From the NCBI GenBank assembly GCA_050012855.1, contig JBEKGJ010000011.1, positions 32,980 through 96,979 on the forward strand: a DNA stretch of 64,000 nt, written 5' to 3'. The DNA is from JAJXZJ01 sp050012855 (GTDB lineage: Bacteria > Verrucomicrobiota > Verrucomicrobiia > Limisphaerales > J093). The notes below the pieces were generated by a model. That model did no database searches. It was given only the letters and a program-made list of their open reading frames with translations, and was not told the origin of the DNA. The first letter of the stretch is position 1, and every line of letters begins with the position of its first letter. Position numbers and translations under genes: made by a program. Below, piece by piece: positions 9,298 to 16,799 of this stretch.

Positions 9298-9450
9298 GGC
9301 GAGGTTCGAGCTCCGAGTGTCGAATTGGTGTGGATTCGTGCAATTCGTGTCTCGGCTCGCGTGGACGCCCCACCAGAGAATTGCGAGGTTCGACTTGCGA
9401 AGGTCGAATTCGTGAGAGTTCGTGGAATTCGTGTCCCGGCCCGCCCTTCG
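9298..9450 (+). repeat. Intergenic repeat array (AATTCGTGTCYCGG / GCTCGCG / CCCCACC family)
   Basis: Two diverged units follow one another. Each contains GCGAGGTTCGA, then GTCGAATT, then AATTCGTGTC(T/C)CGGC. The first unit continues into CTCGGCTCGCG and GACGCCCCACC (9351-9372). The same CGGCTCGCG...CCCCACC core recurs at 10909-10999, 25278-25370 and 37815-37830 in this window. It is non-coding and of unknown function, and looks like a dispersed intergenic repeat family. Confidence 0.7.
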
Positions 9451-9492
9451 GCGCTCGACTTCCGCGGCCAGGGCCGGTAGAAGTTACGCCCC

Positions 9493-10887
9493 ATGAAAGT
9501 CCAGTTTCTCGGCGCGACGCGAACGACCACCGGTTCGATGTACCTGCTGGAGCTCAACGGCCGGCGCGTGTTGCTCGAATGCGGCCTTTACCAGGGCCGG
9601 CGCGACGACTCCGTCGAGCGCAACCTGCACTTCCCGTTCGACCCGAAGACGCTCGACGCCGCGATCCTGAGCCACGCGCACATTGACCACTGCGGCAATT
9701 TCCCGAACCTCTACCGGCAGGGTTTCACCGGAAACATCTTCTGCACGTTCGCCACGCGCGACCTGGCGAACATCATGTTGCAGGACTCCGCGCACATCCA
9801 GCAGGCCGACACGCTGTTCGTGAACAAGCTCCGGGCGAAGAAGGGCCAGCCGCCGGTGGAACCGCTCTACAGCATCACCGACGCCGAAATGGTGACGCGC
9901 CAGTTCATCGCCGTGGGCTATGACCGGCCCATGCTGGTGAGCGACGGTCTGACGGTGACGTTCCGCGACGTCGGCCACATCCTTGGCTCGGCCCAGGTGA
10001 TCCTCGACGTGCGCGAAGGCAGCCGGCAATTCCGCTACCTGTTCAGCGGCGACGTCGGCCGCGGCGGTGACCCGATCCTGCGCGACCCCGACACGGTGGA
10101 CGGTGCGGATTTTCTCCAGATCGAAAGCACCTACGGCAACCGGTCGCACGCGGACCGGCGCGCGGGCACGCAAGCCGCGGAGAAGGTGGTGCTCGAAACG
10201 TTGCAGCACGGCGGCAAGGTGATCATTCCGTCGTTCGCGGTCGGCCGCACGCAGCAGGTTGTGTACGCGCTTAACCGGGCGATCCGCGACCATCACTTTC
10301 CCGCGGTGCCGACGTTCGTGGACAGTCCGCTCGCGGTGAACGCCACCGAGGTTCACCGGTTGCACCCGGAATGCTTCAACCAGGACATCTATGAGTTCCT
10401 CCGCACCGTGGCGAATCCGTTCGAGATGGGCAACCTCACTTACATCCGCGACGTCGAGCAATCCAAGAAGCTCAACGACCTGGCCGGACCGATGGTCATC
10501 ATTAGCGCGTCGGGCATGGCGGAATCCGGCCGCGTGCTGCATCACCTGCGGAACAACATCGGCGACCCGAACAACCTCGTGCTGTTCGTCGGTTTCTGCG
10601 CCGAGCACACGCTGGGGGCCCAAATCCTCGCCGGCAGGGACACGGTCAACATCTTCGGCGAACCGAATCGCGTCCGCGCGCGGGTGGCGTCGGTGGACGC
10701 GCTCTCCGGCCACGCCGACAAGGAGGAACTGGTCCGCTATGTCCAGCGGTTGAATGGCAACCTGCAGCGCATCTTCGTCATCCACGGCGAGGAGGAGCAG
10801 TCGCTGCCGTTTGCCGAAACGCTGCGCGGGTTACAGCCCAAGGCCGACGTGCTGGTGCCCGTGCCCGGCCAGGTAGTGGAGATTTGA
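9493..10887 (+). CDS. MBL-fold beta-CASP metallo-hydrolase (RNA-processing exonuclease-like)
   Basis: The 464-aa protein has the metallo-beta-lactamase signature HAHIDH (His61, His63, Asp65, His66), a further conserved His in DVGHILGSAQV and the motif SGDVGRGGDPIL. The beta-CASP insert follows (QIESTYGNRSH, VIIPSFAVGRTQQVVYALN, SASGMAESGRVLHHL). The end has SGHADKEEL and IFVIHGEEEQ. This layout matches the YSH1/CPSF-73-like bacterial and archaeal RNA nucleases. The expected activity is zinc-dependent endo- or exonuclease action on RNA in the cytoplasm. The start ATG lies just after the repeat array. Confidence 0.92.
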   Translation: MKVQFLGATRTTTGSMYLLELNGRRVLLECGLYQGRRDDSVERNLHFPFDPKTLDAAILSHAHIDHCGNFPNLYRQGFTGNIFCTFATRDLANIMLQDSAHIQQADTLFVNKLRAKKGQPPVEPLYSITDAEMVTRQFIAVGYDRPMLVSDGLTVTFRDVGHILGSAQVILDVREGSRQFRYLFSGDVGRGGDPILRDPDTVDGADFLQIESTYGNRSHADRRAGTQAAEKVVLETLQHGGKVIIPSFAVGRTQQVVYALNRAIRDHHFPAVPTFVDSPLAVNATEVHRLHPECFNQDIYEFLRTVANPFEMGNLTYIRDVEQSKKLNDLAGPMVIISASGMAESGRVLHHLRNNIGDPNNLVLFVGFCAEHTLGAQILAGRDTVNIFGEPNRVRARVASVDALSGHADKEELVRYVQRLNGNLQRIFVIHGEEEQSLPFAETLRGLQPKADVLVPVPGQVVEI

Positions 10888-10908
10888 GCCGGAGGAAGCC
10901 CTCGACCC

Positions 10909-10999
10909 GAGCGACTCGCGGAGATGCCCCACCGGTCTCAACTCTCAACTCACCACCCTCTCAACTTTCCCGCCGGCTCGCGAGGACGCCCCACCGGCA
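10909..10999 (+). repeat. Two repeat cores with an intervening CTCAAC-rich tract
   Basis: A diverged copy (CTCGCGGAGATGCCCCACCGG) at about 10914-10934 is followed by a pyrimidine/CAA-rich tract (10936-10970, TCTCAACTCTCAACTC and similar). A clean copy CCGGCTCGCGAGGACGCC + CCACCGGCA follows at 10973-10999. The array sits between the beta-CASP gene and the surface-repeat gene. It is the same family as the array at 9298-9450. Confidence 0.65.
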
Positions 11000-11137
11000 C
11001 AGTCAAACGTGGACACTGCCGCCGCGAGATCACGCTTGCTTCGCGGATGCGGTCGTCCAGAATGCGCGCGTTGCCCAAGGTGGCCCACGCGGGAACCGCC
11101 GGGCGGATTACTTGAAAGCCAGAATCATCGTTAAGCC

Positions 11138-11764
11138 ATGAATACGCGCAGTCTCTTCGTCGCCAGTGCCTCGGCCTTGTTGCTCACGCCAGCCGCCGCC
11201 CGGGCGGACAAACCCTTTCAGCTCGCCCTCCTGCCGCCGGAAACGCAGATCGTCGCGGAAGACCAGTCCATTCGCGGCGTGCGCTTCGACTTCATTTATG
11301 GTCGGAACCAGGACATGCGCGGGCTTGACCTCGGCTTGGTCAACGAGTCCACCGGGGAGTTCCACGGCCTCGGCATCGGGCTCGCCAATCTCACCCAAGG
11401 GGCGATGAGTGGCGTCCAATGGAGCGTGGCCGGCTATGCCGAAACCGGCAGCGACGCCTCGGGTTGGACGTTCTCGCTGGTGCACCACGAGTTCGGCAGT
11501 TTTGAGGGGTTCGAGCAGGGCCTCGTGGGCTACGTCGAAAAGGATTTTCAGGGTTTCCAGGGCAACGCGCTGTGGAACCAGACCGACGGCAAGGCTTCCG
11601 GGCTGCAACTCGGGTTGGTCAACAAAGCCGGCGAAGTGCATGGAATCCAGCTCGGGCTGGTCAACCTGACCGAGCGCATGAACGGTTTGCAGATCGGCCT
11701 GTGGAACCAGATCAGCTCGAAGGAAGGTCTGAGCGTCCTGCCGATCGTGAACTGGAAGTTCTGA
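11138..11764 (+). CDS. Secreted LA_2272-type surface-repeat protein (208 aa)
   Basis: A signal peptide (MNTRSLFVASASALLLTPAAARA) is followed by repeated short motifs of the form G-x-(Q/D)-(L/I)-G-L-V/W-N. Examples are RGLDLGLVNES, HGLGIGLANLT, SGLQLGLVNKAG, HGIQLGLVNLT and NGLQIGLWNQ. These spaced hydrophobic turns are the hallmark of the LA_2272 family of surface-repeat proteins found in Leptospira, Verrucomicrobia and some Bacteroidetes. A beta-solenoid or beta-barrel surface protein is likely and no enzymatic role is expected. It ends in WKF, and a C-terminal aromatic is compatible with outer-membrane insertion. Confidence 0.75.
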   Translation: MNTRSLFVASASALLLTPAAARADKPFQLALLPPETQIVAEDQSIRGVRFDFIYGRNQDMRGLDLGLVNESTGEFHGLGIGLANLTQGAMSGVQWSVAGYAETGSDASGWTFSLVHHEFGSFEGFEQGLVGYVEKDFQGFQGNALWNQTDGKASGLQLGLVNKAGEVHGIQLGLVNLTERMNGLQIGLWNQISSKEGLSVLPIVNWKF

Positions 11765-12048
11765 GGCCGGCCGCGGCCCGTCACCCCGCCGACGGCAATC
11801 TCGCTCGGCTCGATTCCCTATCGCCAGCCGGAGTGGGTGGCGGCCCGACCGCTGGGCGGGCAGTTTTCACTCTCGTTGCCTCGTGCGGCCTCTGGCCGAA
11901 CTGGTCGAGCCGCCGGCCAGGCACGATGCCCGCTTCTTCGACCACCGCCCCCGGCTTCAGCAGTAGGTCTGGAGTTTGGCCCCGCCAAGACAACCCTGCC
12001 CGGGCGAAATGAAGTTGAAAACCGGGGCCAGACTGGCAGGCTGGGGCC

Positions 12049-12939
12049 ATGACCAACTTGATTTCGCGGCGTCGCTTCGTTGGCGGTGCTGCCGCCGCCG
12101 GCACCCTGATGTTCCTGCCCGCCGCCACAACGCGGCTTCACGCGGAAGACGCCGTTCCCGACAATGGCGGCCTGGACTTTCCGCTCCAGGACCTGCACGT
12201 CCACCTCGACAACAGCACGATTGACAAGGTGCTGGCCCTGCCCCAGGCGCGCGGCATCAAGTTCGGCATCGTCGAGCACGCCGGCACCAAGGAGAACGTC
12301 TATCCCACCGTGCTCAGCAACGATGCCGAGCTGAAGCGTCAGCTCGCGATGCTCGAAGGCAAGCCCGTGTTTCGCGGCGTCCAGGCGGAGTGGACCGACT
12401 GGATGAGCGGTTTCTCGCCGGCGGCGCTCGCGCAACTGGATTACGTCCTCACCGACGCCATGACCTTCCCCGGCAAGGACGGCCAGCGCGTCAAGCTCTG
12501 GGAGGCCAACGCCCCGCAACGTGTGGACATGAGCGATCACGAGAAGTTCATGGACCGCTTCGTGGACTGGCATGTGGAGATCATGGCCAAAGAACCGTTC
12601 GACATCATGGCCAACACGTCCTGGCTGCCGGCGGCGCTCGCCGACGACTACGACCGGCTCTGGACGGAGGCGCGGGTGCGCAAGGTGGCCGAGGCGGCGG
12701 TGAAATACGGCGTCGCCCTCGAAATCAGCGCCAGCTACAAGCTGCCCAAACTCCCGTTCCTCAAAATAGCCAAGGCGGCCGGCGTGAAGTTCAGCTTCGG
12801 CTCGAACGGCCGTTACCCGAACATGGGCAAGCTGGATTACAGCATCGCCACCGCCAAAGCACTGGGGTTGACGAAGGCCGACATGTTCACGCCCGCGCCC
12901 GACGGACAGAAAGCCGTCCAGCGGCGGAAATGGGCGTAA
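12049..12939 (+). CDS. Tat-exported PHP-like metal-dependent hydrolase (296 aa)
   Basis: The protein opens with a twin-arginine signal (LISRRRFVGGAAAAGTLMFL). The mature part starts with DLHVHLDN, the first metal-binding His-x-His of PHP or amidohydrolase folds, followed by IKFGIVEHAG, a second His. Near the end, GVKFSFGSNGRYPNMGKLDYSIATAKALGL matches the PHP C-terminal pattern, where DAH is more usual; here it reads SNGR. Likely a periplasmic phosphoesterase- or amidohydrolase-like enzyme. The metal set looks incomplete by eye, so catalysis is uncertain. Confidence 0.68.
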   Translation: MTNLISRRRFVGGAAAAGTLMFLPAATTRLHAEDAVPDNGGLDFPLQDLHVHLDNSTIDKVLALPQARGIKFGIVEHAGTKENVYPTVLSNDAELKRQLAMLEGKPVFRGVQAEWTDWMSGFSPAALAQLDYVLTDAMTFPGKDGQRVKLWEANAPQRVDMSDHEKFMDRFVDWHVEIMAKEPFDIMANTSWLPAALADDYDRLWTEARVRKVAEAAVKYGVALEISASYKLPKLPFLKIAKAAGVKFSFGSNGRYPNMGKLDYSIATAKALGLTKADMFTPAPDGQKAVQRRKWA

Positions 12940-13012
12940 ACGGCGCAGCGCTCCACGACCCACCATTCACACTTCGCCATTCGCACTTCGCGTGGGTGGC
13001 CCGCCGCAATCG

Positions 13013-13035
13013 GCCGTCGGCGGGACGCCGACGGC
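13013..13035. repeat. Perfect 10-bp inverted repeat in a GC-rich intergenic block
   Basis: GCCGTCGGCG pairs exactly with CGCCGACGGC across a 3-nt loop. It lies in the spacer between the convergent PHP-like gene and tyrS, within a low-AT block that looks like a repetitive intergenic unit. It has no T-tract on either side. It could still stop or stabilise transcripts from both directions. Confidence 0.5.
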
Positions 13036-13148
13036 TGCGCCCGAGACGGGCGCGCTCCCCATTTTCAAACCGCCACCGTGCGATCCACGACCCGCCACTC
13101 GCCAAATCCAATACGAACCCGCCGCGTGTCCGTGCCGGGTCAATGGCT

Positions 13149-14429
13149 TCACTTTGCCGTCACCACCACGTAATTCTTCTTGCCCTTGCGTAGCAGGACG
13201 TGCCGTCCAAACAGCAGGTCCGCGCGCGTGACGGCACGTTGCGCGTTCCCCTCGCGGACGTTGTTCAAGTAAATGCCGCCCCCTTCGAGATCCTTCCGCG
13301 CTTGGCCCTTTGACGGGCAGAGCCCGGCATGGACCAGCAGTTCAACCAAGGGAAGGCCGGTGCCGTCGAATTTCACGGCTTCGATTTCCCGGGTCGGCAC
13401 TTCGCCCGCGACATCGTTGAAATTGGCTTCGGAGATGCCGGCGAGGTCGCCGCCGAACAGGATCTGGCTCGCCTTGATCGCCTCCTGCGTGGCGGCCTCC
13501 CCGTGGATCAGATCGGTCGCCGCCCAGGCAAGGGCGCGGTGGGCCGGACGCGCGCCGGGATTCGCCGCGTGCTGCGCTTCGAGCGCTTCGATCTCCTCGC
13601 GGCCAAGGAAGGTGAAGAATTTGAGATAGCGGATCACATCGCGATCGTCCGTGTTGATCCAAAACTGGTAGAAGCGATAGACGCTGGTGCGTTTGGCATC
13701 GAGCCACACCGAATCGCCTTCGGACTTCCCGAACTTGGTACCGTCGGCCTTCATGATGAGCGGCAGGGTGAAGCCGAAGGCGGGGCGCCCCAGTTTCTTG
13801 CGGATGAGGTCAATGCCCGCGGTGATGTTGCCCCACTGGTCGCTGCCGCCGATCTGCAGATCGCAGTTGAACTCGCGGCTCAAGTGGTAGAAGTCGAAAG
13901 CCTGCAAGAGCATATAACTGAACTCGGTGTAGCTGATACCGGTTTCGCGGTCCTCCATGCGGGCGCGGACGCTCTCCTTGGCGACCATCTGGTTGACGGA
14001 AAAATGCTTGCCGATGTCGCGCAGGAATTCGAGGAAGCTGACGCGCGCGGTCCAATCCGCGTTGTCCACCAGCCGGGCGGGATTGGCGGGCGCCTCGAAA
14101 TCCAGCAGGCGGGCGAGCTGGGGGCGGATGCCGGCGAGGTTGGCGGCGATGGTCTCGGGCGTCTGGAGCTGGCGTTCAGCCGACTTGCCACTTGGATCAC
14201 CGATGCTGCCGGTGGCGCCGCCCGCGACCGCAATTGGCCGGTGGCCAGCGAGCTGGAACCGCCGCAGGGCGATCAGCGGCACCAGACTGCCTACGTGGAG
14301 ACTGTCAGCCGTGGGATCGAAGCCGCAATAGAGCGTCACGGGGCCCGCGGCCAGCCGCCGGGTCAGCTCCGCTTCATCGGTGCAATCGGCCCACAGGCCG
14401 CGCCATTTCATTTCCTCGAGGACGTTCAT
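13149..14429 (-). CDS. tyrS: Tyrosyl-tRNA synthetase
   Basis: This class I synthetase charges tRNA-Tyr in the cytoplasm. The protein starts MNVLEEMKWRGLWADCTDE. It has the tyrosine pocket TLYCGFDPTADSLHVGSLVPL (HVGS is the HIGH-type motif) and KFGKSEGDSVWLD (KFGKS replaces KMSKS, as in other bacterial TyrRS). A C-terminal S4-like RNA-binding domain follows (LPLVELLVHAGLCPSKGQARKDLEGGGIYLNN). At 426 aa the length is normal. ATG 14429 is preferred over the upstream GTG at 14456 because family members start with this MNxLEExxWRG segment. The M29 aminopeptidase lies upstream on the same strand with about 120 nt between. Confidence 0.96.
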   Translation of the reverse strand: MNVLEEMKWRGLWADCTDEAELTRRLAAGPVTLYCGFDPTADSLHVGSLVPLIALRRFQLAGHRPIAVAGGATGSIGDPSGKSAERQLQTPETIAANLAGIRPQLARLLDFEAPANPARLVDNADWTARVSFLEFLRDIGKHFSVNQMVAKESVRARMEDRETGISYTEFSYMLLQAFDFYHLSREFNCDLQIGGSDQWGNITAGIDLIRKKLGRPAFGFTLPLIMKADGTKFGKSEGDSVWLDAKRTSVYRFYQFWINTDDRDVIRYLKFFTFLGREEIEALEAQHAANPGARPAHRALAWAATDLIHGEAATQEAIKASQILFGGDLAGISEANFNDVAGEVPTREIEAVKFDGTGLPLVELLVHAGLCPSKGQARKDLEGGGIYLNNVREGNAQRAVTRADLLFGRHVLLRKGKKNYVVVTAK

Positions 14430-14549
14430 CGAATCAATTGGTGGTTGCGGGCTCACGTCGCACGGATCGTGGTGGAAGCGCCGTCAAGTTGGCCAGCCAC
14501 CACCGATAGCGGAAGTCACGCAGAGCCGCAGCGGATTCTTCTCAAAGCG

Positions 14550-15659
14550 CTATTTCAGGTTTGCCGGGTTGAGCGGCTTGAGATCCTTCGGCAGGAACAG
14601 ACCATCCTTGCGGATGAGTTCGCCGTCGAACCAGACCTCGCCCCCGCCCCACTCGGGCCGTTGGATGAGCACCATGTCCCAGTGCACCGCGGATTTGTTG
14701 CCGTTGCCGCAAGTTTCGTACGCCTGGCCGGGCGTGAAGTGCAGCGACCCGGCGATCTTCTCGTCAAACAAAATATCGCACATCGGATTCTGGATGTACG
14801 GATTGTAGCCGAGGCTGAATTCTCCGATGGAGCGGGCACCGGGATCGGTGTCGAGAATCTCGTTGAGCCGTTTCTCGTTGGAACCGGTCGCCTTGACGAC
14901 CCGGCCATCCTTCAGTTCGAGCCGGATGTTCTCGAACTTGGTGCCGGCGTAGAGCGACGGGGTGTTGAACTGGATGATGCCGGTGGCCGACTTGAGCGTC
15001 GGGCAGGAATAACACTCGCCGTCGGGGATGTTGCGCAAACCATTGCACGGCTCGGAGCCGATGCCTTTGATGCTGAAGGTGAGGTCGGTGCCGGGGCCTT
15101 TGAGGTGGACCCGGTCCGCGCGTTTGAGTCGGCGCTCGAGCGGCGTGGCGGCGCGGGCCATCTTGCGATAGTCCATCGTGCAGACATCGAAGTAGAAATT
15201 CTCGAAGGCCTCGGTGCTGAGGTTGGCGGCCTGGGCCATGCTCGGCGTAGGCCAGCGCAAGACCACCCAGCGGGTCTTGTTGACGCGACGATCCAGCACC
15301 GGCCGCAGCGTCTTGCTGTAAAGCTGGAGTCGGTCGCTGGGCACGTCGGCGGCCTCGTTGGCGTTGTGCGTCCCCCGGACGGCGATGTACGCCTGCATTT
15401 TCTTCATGCGGAACAGTTCGAGGTCACGCATCAGGCCGGCGTGCCTGGCATTGGTGTCCAATGTGATTTCGCGGGCGATCCGTGTGTGCCGGAGCTCGAC
15501 GACCGGCACGCCACCGGCGGCGCGCACGGCGCGCATGAGGACAACGCCAAACTCGTCCGGCGTGTCGGTCAGGTCCAGCAGAACATGGTCGCCGCGTTTG
15601 ACGGCGGCGGAATACTCCACGAGCAACCGGGCCAGTTTGGGGTAACGGACATCGTTCAT
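14550..15659 (-). CDS. M29-family aminopeptidase (thermophilic metalloprotease family)
   Basis: ATG 15659 gives MNDVRYPKLARLLVEYSAAVKRGDHVLLDL, the expected N-terminus of M29 peptidases. The longer frame to 15764 adds an unlikely Ser/Arg-rich lead. Family landmarks include KGPGTDLTFSIKG and NIPDGE. GSNEKRLNEILDTDPGARSIGEFSLGYNP and the C-terminal ETCGNGNKSAVHWDMVL supply the Glu and His residues for two metals. It should remove N-terminal amino acids from peptides in the cytoplasm. The length (369 aa) is typical. Confidence 0.9.
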   Translation of the reverse strand: MNDVRYPKLARLLVEYSAAVKRGDHVLLDLTDTPDEFGVVLMRAVRAAGGVPVVELRHTRIAREITLDTNARHAGLMRDLELFRMKKMQAYIAVRGTHNANEAADVPSDRLQLYSKTLRPVLDRRVNKTRWVVLRWPTPSMAQAANLSTEAFENFYFDVCTMDYRKMARAATPLERRLKRADRVHLKGPGTDLTFSIKGIGSEPCNGLRNIPDGECYSCPTLKSATGIIQFNTPSLYAGTKFENIRLELKDGRVVKATGSNEKRLNEILDTDPGARSIGEFSLGYNPYIQNPMCDILFDEKIAGSLHFTPGQAYETCGNGNKSAVHWDMVLIQRPEWGGGEVWFDGELIRKDGLFLPKDLKPLNPANLK

Positions 15660-15862
15660 AAACACGGTCAAGCTAGCGGCGGCGCCGACGCGGGTCGAGT
15701 GCCAAGTGCGCAACGACTGCGCACCGCCCGCCCACGAATGCGCAAAAGCGGGCAGCCTGTCCATTTCAAGCCATCATGGATCGCCGGTTTTAAACTTCTT
15801 CGCAGTCTGCGAGCGGGTTGGCATTCCTCGTGCTTGTTGGTAGGCGTATGAGAACAATACAG

Positions 15863-16022
15863 GATTTCAGCGATGGAAATCTGGTGTTGCCCCCCGTGGT
15901 CGCCGTCAGGGTGGCCACAAACCATCCACTTCATCCTACTTGGACACGCCGGGACTGAGTTTCGGTGTCCTGCTCCACATGAACAATCGCCTGGCGGTCC
16001 GCAAGGGCCGCCAGTTTCTTTT
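15863..16022 (+). ncRNA. Candidate structured RNA ending in an intrinsic terminator
   Basis: Four hairpins follow each other on the plus strand. (1) GATTTC/GAAATC, 15863-15881. (2) GTGGTCGCC/GGTGGCCAC, 15896-15918, 9 pairs with two G-T. (3) GGACAC/GTGTCC, 15942-15970. (4) A 10-bp stem with a GCAA loop followed by TTTCTTTT, 15991-16022. No gene on the plus strand reads into it from upstream, because the neighbour is a minus-strand gene. So it is either an independent small RNA or a 5' leader or attenuator of the plug-like gene at 16215. It matches no RNA class I recognise (not tmRNA, SRP RNA, RNase P RNA or a common riboswitch). The 5' end and promoter are not determined. Confidence 0.4.
15991..16022 (+). 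terminator. Intrinsic terminator with GNRA-type loop
   Basis: CTGGCGGTCC pairs with GGGCCGCCAG (one G-T) around the tetraloop GCAA, followed directly by TTTCTTTT. The T-rich tail is only on the plus strand, so it terminates rightward transcription. Confidence 0.75.
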
Positions 16023-16031
16023 CGCCGGAGG

Positions 16032-16172
16032 CTCAAGGCGGGCAGTATCCTGATTTGCCGTTTCCTGGAGTGCGGCTGGGCGCAAAGTTTCAGCCGCAGC
16101 CGGCCGAAAACGCTGCGGCTGGTTTCCGACACAGCCGCGCTCCATTCAAATTGGGACACTACCTCAAGGCGG
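16032..16172. mobile_element. MITE-like inverted-repeat element, copy 1, with 10-bp target duplication
   Basis: The 121-bp element (16042-16162) begins GCAGTATCCTGATTTG and ends CAAATTGGGACACTAC. The ends are inverted repeats matching at 12 of 16 positions. It is bounded by a perfect direct repeat CTCAAGGCGG (16032-16041 and 16163-16172), which reads as a target-site duplication. It encodes no protein. A second copy with the identical left end and its own 10-bp duplication lies at 37768-37923. This looks like a non-autonomous element mobilised by a transposase outside this window. Confidence 0.75.
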
Positions 16173-16214
16173 AGACGCTTGCGTTTTAGGGCAGATACGT
16201 TCATAGTTTGTGTC

Positions 16215-16583
16215 ATGAAGTCCAGTCTGACGTTAGAGAGCCCGGCACCAGGTTTCGCGCTGCAACGTCCGCGGTGGTTTGCCTTGCTGGGCGTCGGGCT
16301 GGCCATCGGTCTGCTGGCCAGCGGATCCTCCTTGGCGGAAACGGCCAAGAAAAAGGCCAAACAGAAGCCAGCCCCGTGCCCGGCCTCCCAGAAGGTCACG
16401 AAATCGAAGAGCCAGCAGAAATACGTCTCCGTCACGGGCTCGATGATCAAGCGGCCAGCGGACAAGAACGGACAGCCGGTGGCACTGGAATCGGACCTGG
16501 TGGTCATTGACAGCCAGCAGATTCAACGCAGCGGCGCCAGTTCGCTGGCCGAAGTGCTTCGGAAGAGCGGGGCGCCCCATTGA
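16215..16583 (+). CDS. Small secreted protein resembling an isolated TonB-dependent-receptor plug start (122 aa)
   Basis: ATG 16215 opens a signal-like segment (residues about 18-42; PRWFALLGVGLAIGLLASGSSLA), then a Lys-rich spacer with one Cys. The last half reads YVSVTGSMIKRPADKNGQPV...DLVVIDSQQIQRSGASSLAEVLRKSG. This closely follows the beginning of a TonB-receptor plug (TGSRIxR...VxVIxxxxIxxSGAxSxxExLRxxP). The protein then stops and no beta-barrel follows in any frame. It is either a truncated receptor or a member of a small plug-only family. The ORF is open upstream to 15873, but that part crosses the MITE and the terminator and is not coding. Confidence 0.6.
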   Translation: MKSSLTLESPAPGFALQRPRWFALLGVGLAIGLLASGSSLAETAKKKAKQKPAPCPASQKVTKSKSQQKYVSVTGSMIKRPADKNGQPVALESDLVVIDSQQIQRSGASSLAEVLRKSGAPH

Positions 16584-16605
16584 AGCGGCTGATCCGGGAC
16601 GCGCT

Positions 16606-16679
16606 GTAGCGGCGCGTCGGCAGACCGCCGCACTCTTCCGGCCTTTCCAGATGACGGCGCTCTGCCGACGCGCCGCTAC
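16606..16679. repeat. REP-like palindromic element (perfect 19-bp arms)
   Basis: GTAGCGGCGCGTCGGCAGA (16606-16624) is perfectly inverted at 16661-16679, separated by 36 nt that are partly complementary. It lies 22 nt after the plug-like gene, in the spacer before sppA. The length and perfect arms suit an extragenic palindrome family. It could fold as a strong RNA stem at the end of the plug transcript. Confidence 0.7.
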
Positions 16680-16695
16680 GGCCGCTGACATCCCA

Positions 16696-16733
16696 ACTCG
16701 CAATTCGCAATTCGCACCTCGAAATTCAGCGAG
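16696..16733 (+). repeat. Short CAATTCGCAA-type tandem tract
   Basis: ACTCGCAATTCGCAATTCG followed by CACCTCGAAATTC forms degenerate short repeats akin to the 14-bp units at 44439-44522. The tract lies between the palindrome element and the sppA start. It has no coding function. Confidence 0.45.
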
Positions 16734-16799
16734 CCGCCGCTACGCACGGCGGCGAACCAACTTGCCCGCCTACCCGACGTGCACTAGTCTGCCGCCGCT

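Larger units (their letters stand above)
15660..16214. other. 555-nt intergenic region with structured-RNA candidate, terminator and MITE-like element
   Basis: No protein-coding gene is supported here. The first about 200 nt show no clear feature. From 15863 a series of hairpins leads to an intrinsic terminator at 15991-16022. An inverted-repeat element with target duplication follows at 16032-16172. About 40 nt then precede the ATG of the plug-like gene. The plus-strand ORF that spans much of this region has no family resemblance before 16215. Confidence 0.6.

Noticed and set aside
7848..9557. 569-aa minus-strand ORF opposite the Gfo/Idh/MocA gene
   Set aside because: Shadow of a conserved gene; starts inside the repeat array.
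13329..15851. 840-aa plus-strand ORF opposite tyrS and the M29 aminopeptidase
   Set aside because: It is antisense to two clear conserved genes, has no family motif, and long open antisense frames are common in GC-rich DNA.
15873..16214. Coding extension of the plug-like gene
   Set aside because: It crosses a terminator and a transposon-like element and has no signal or domain pattern.
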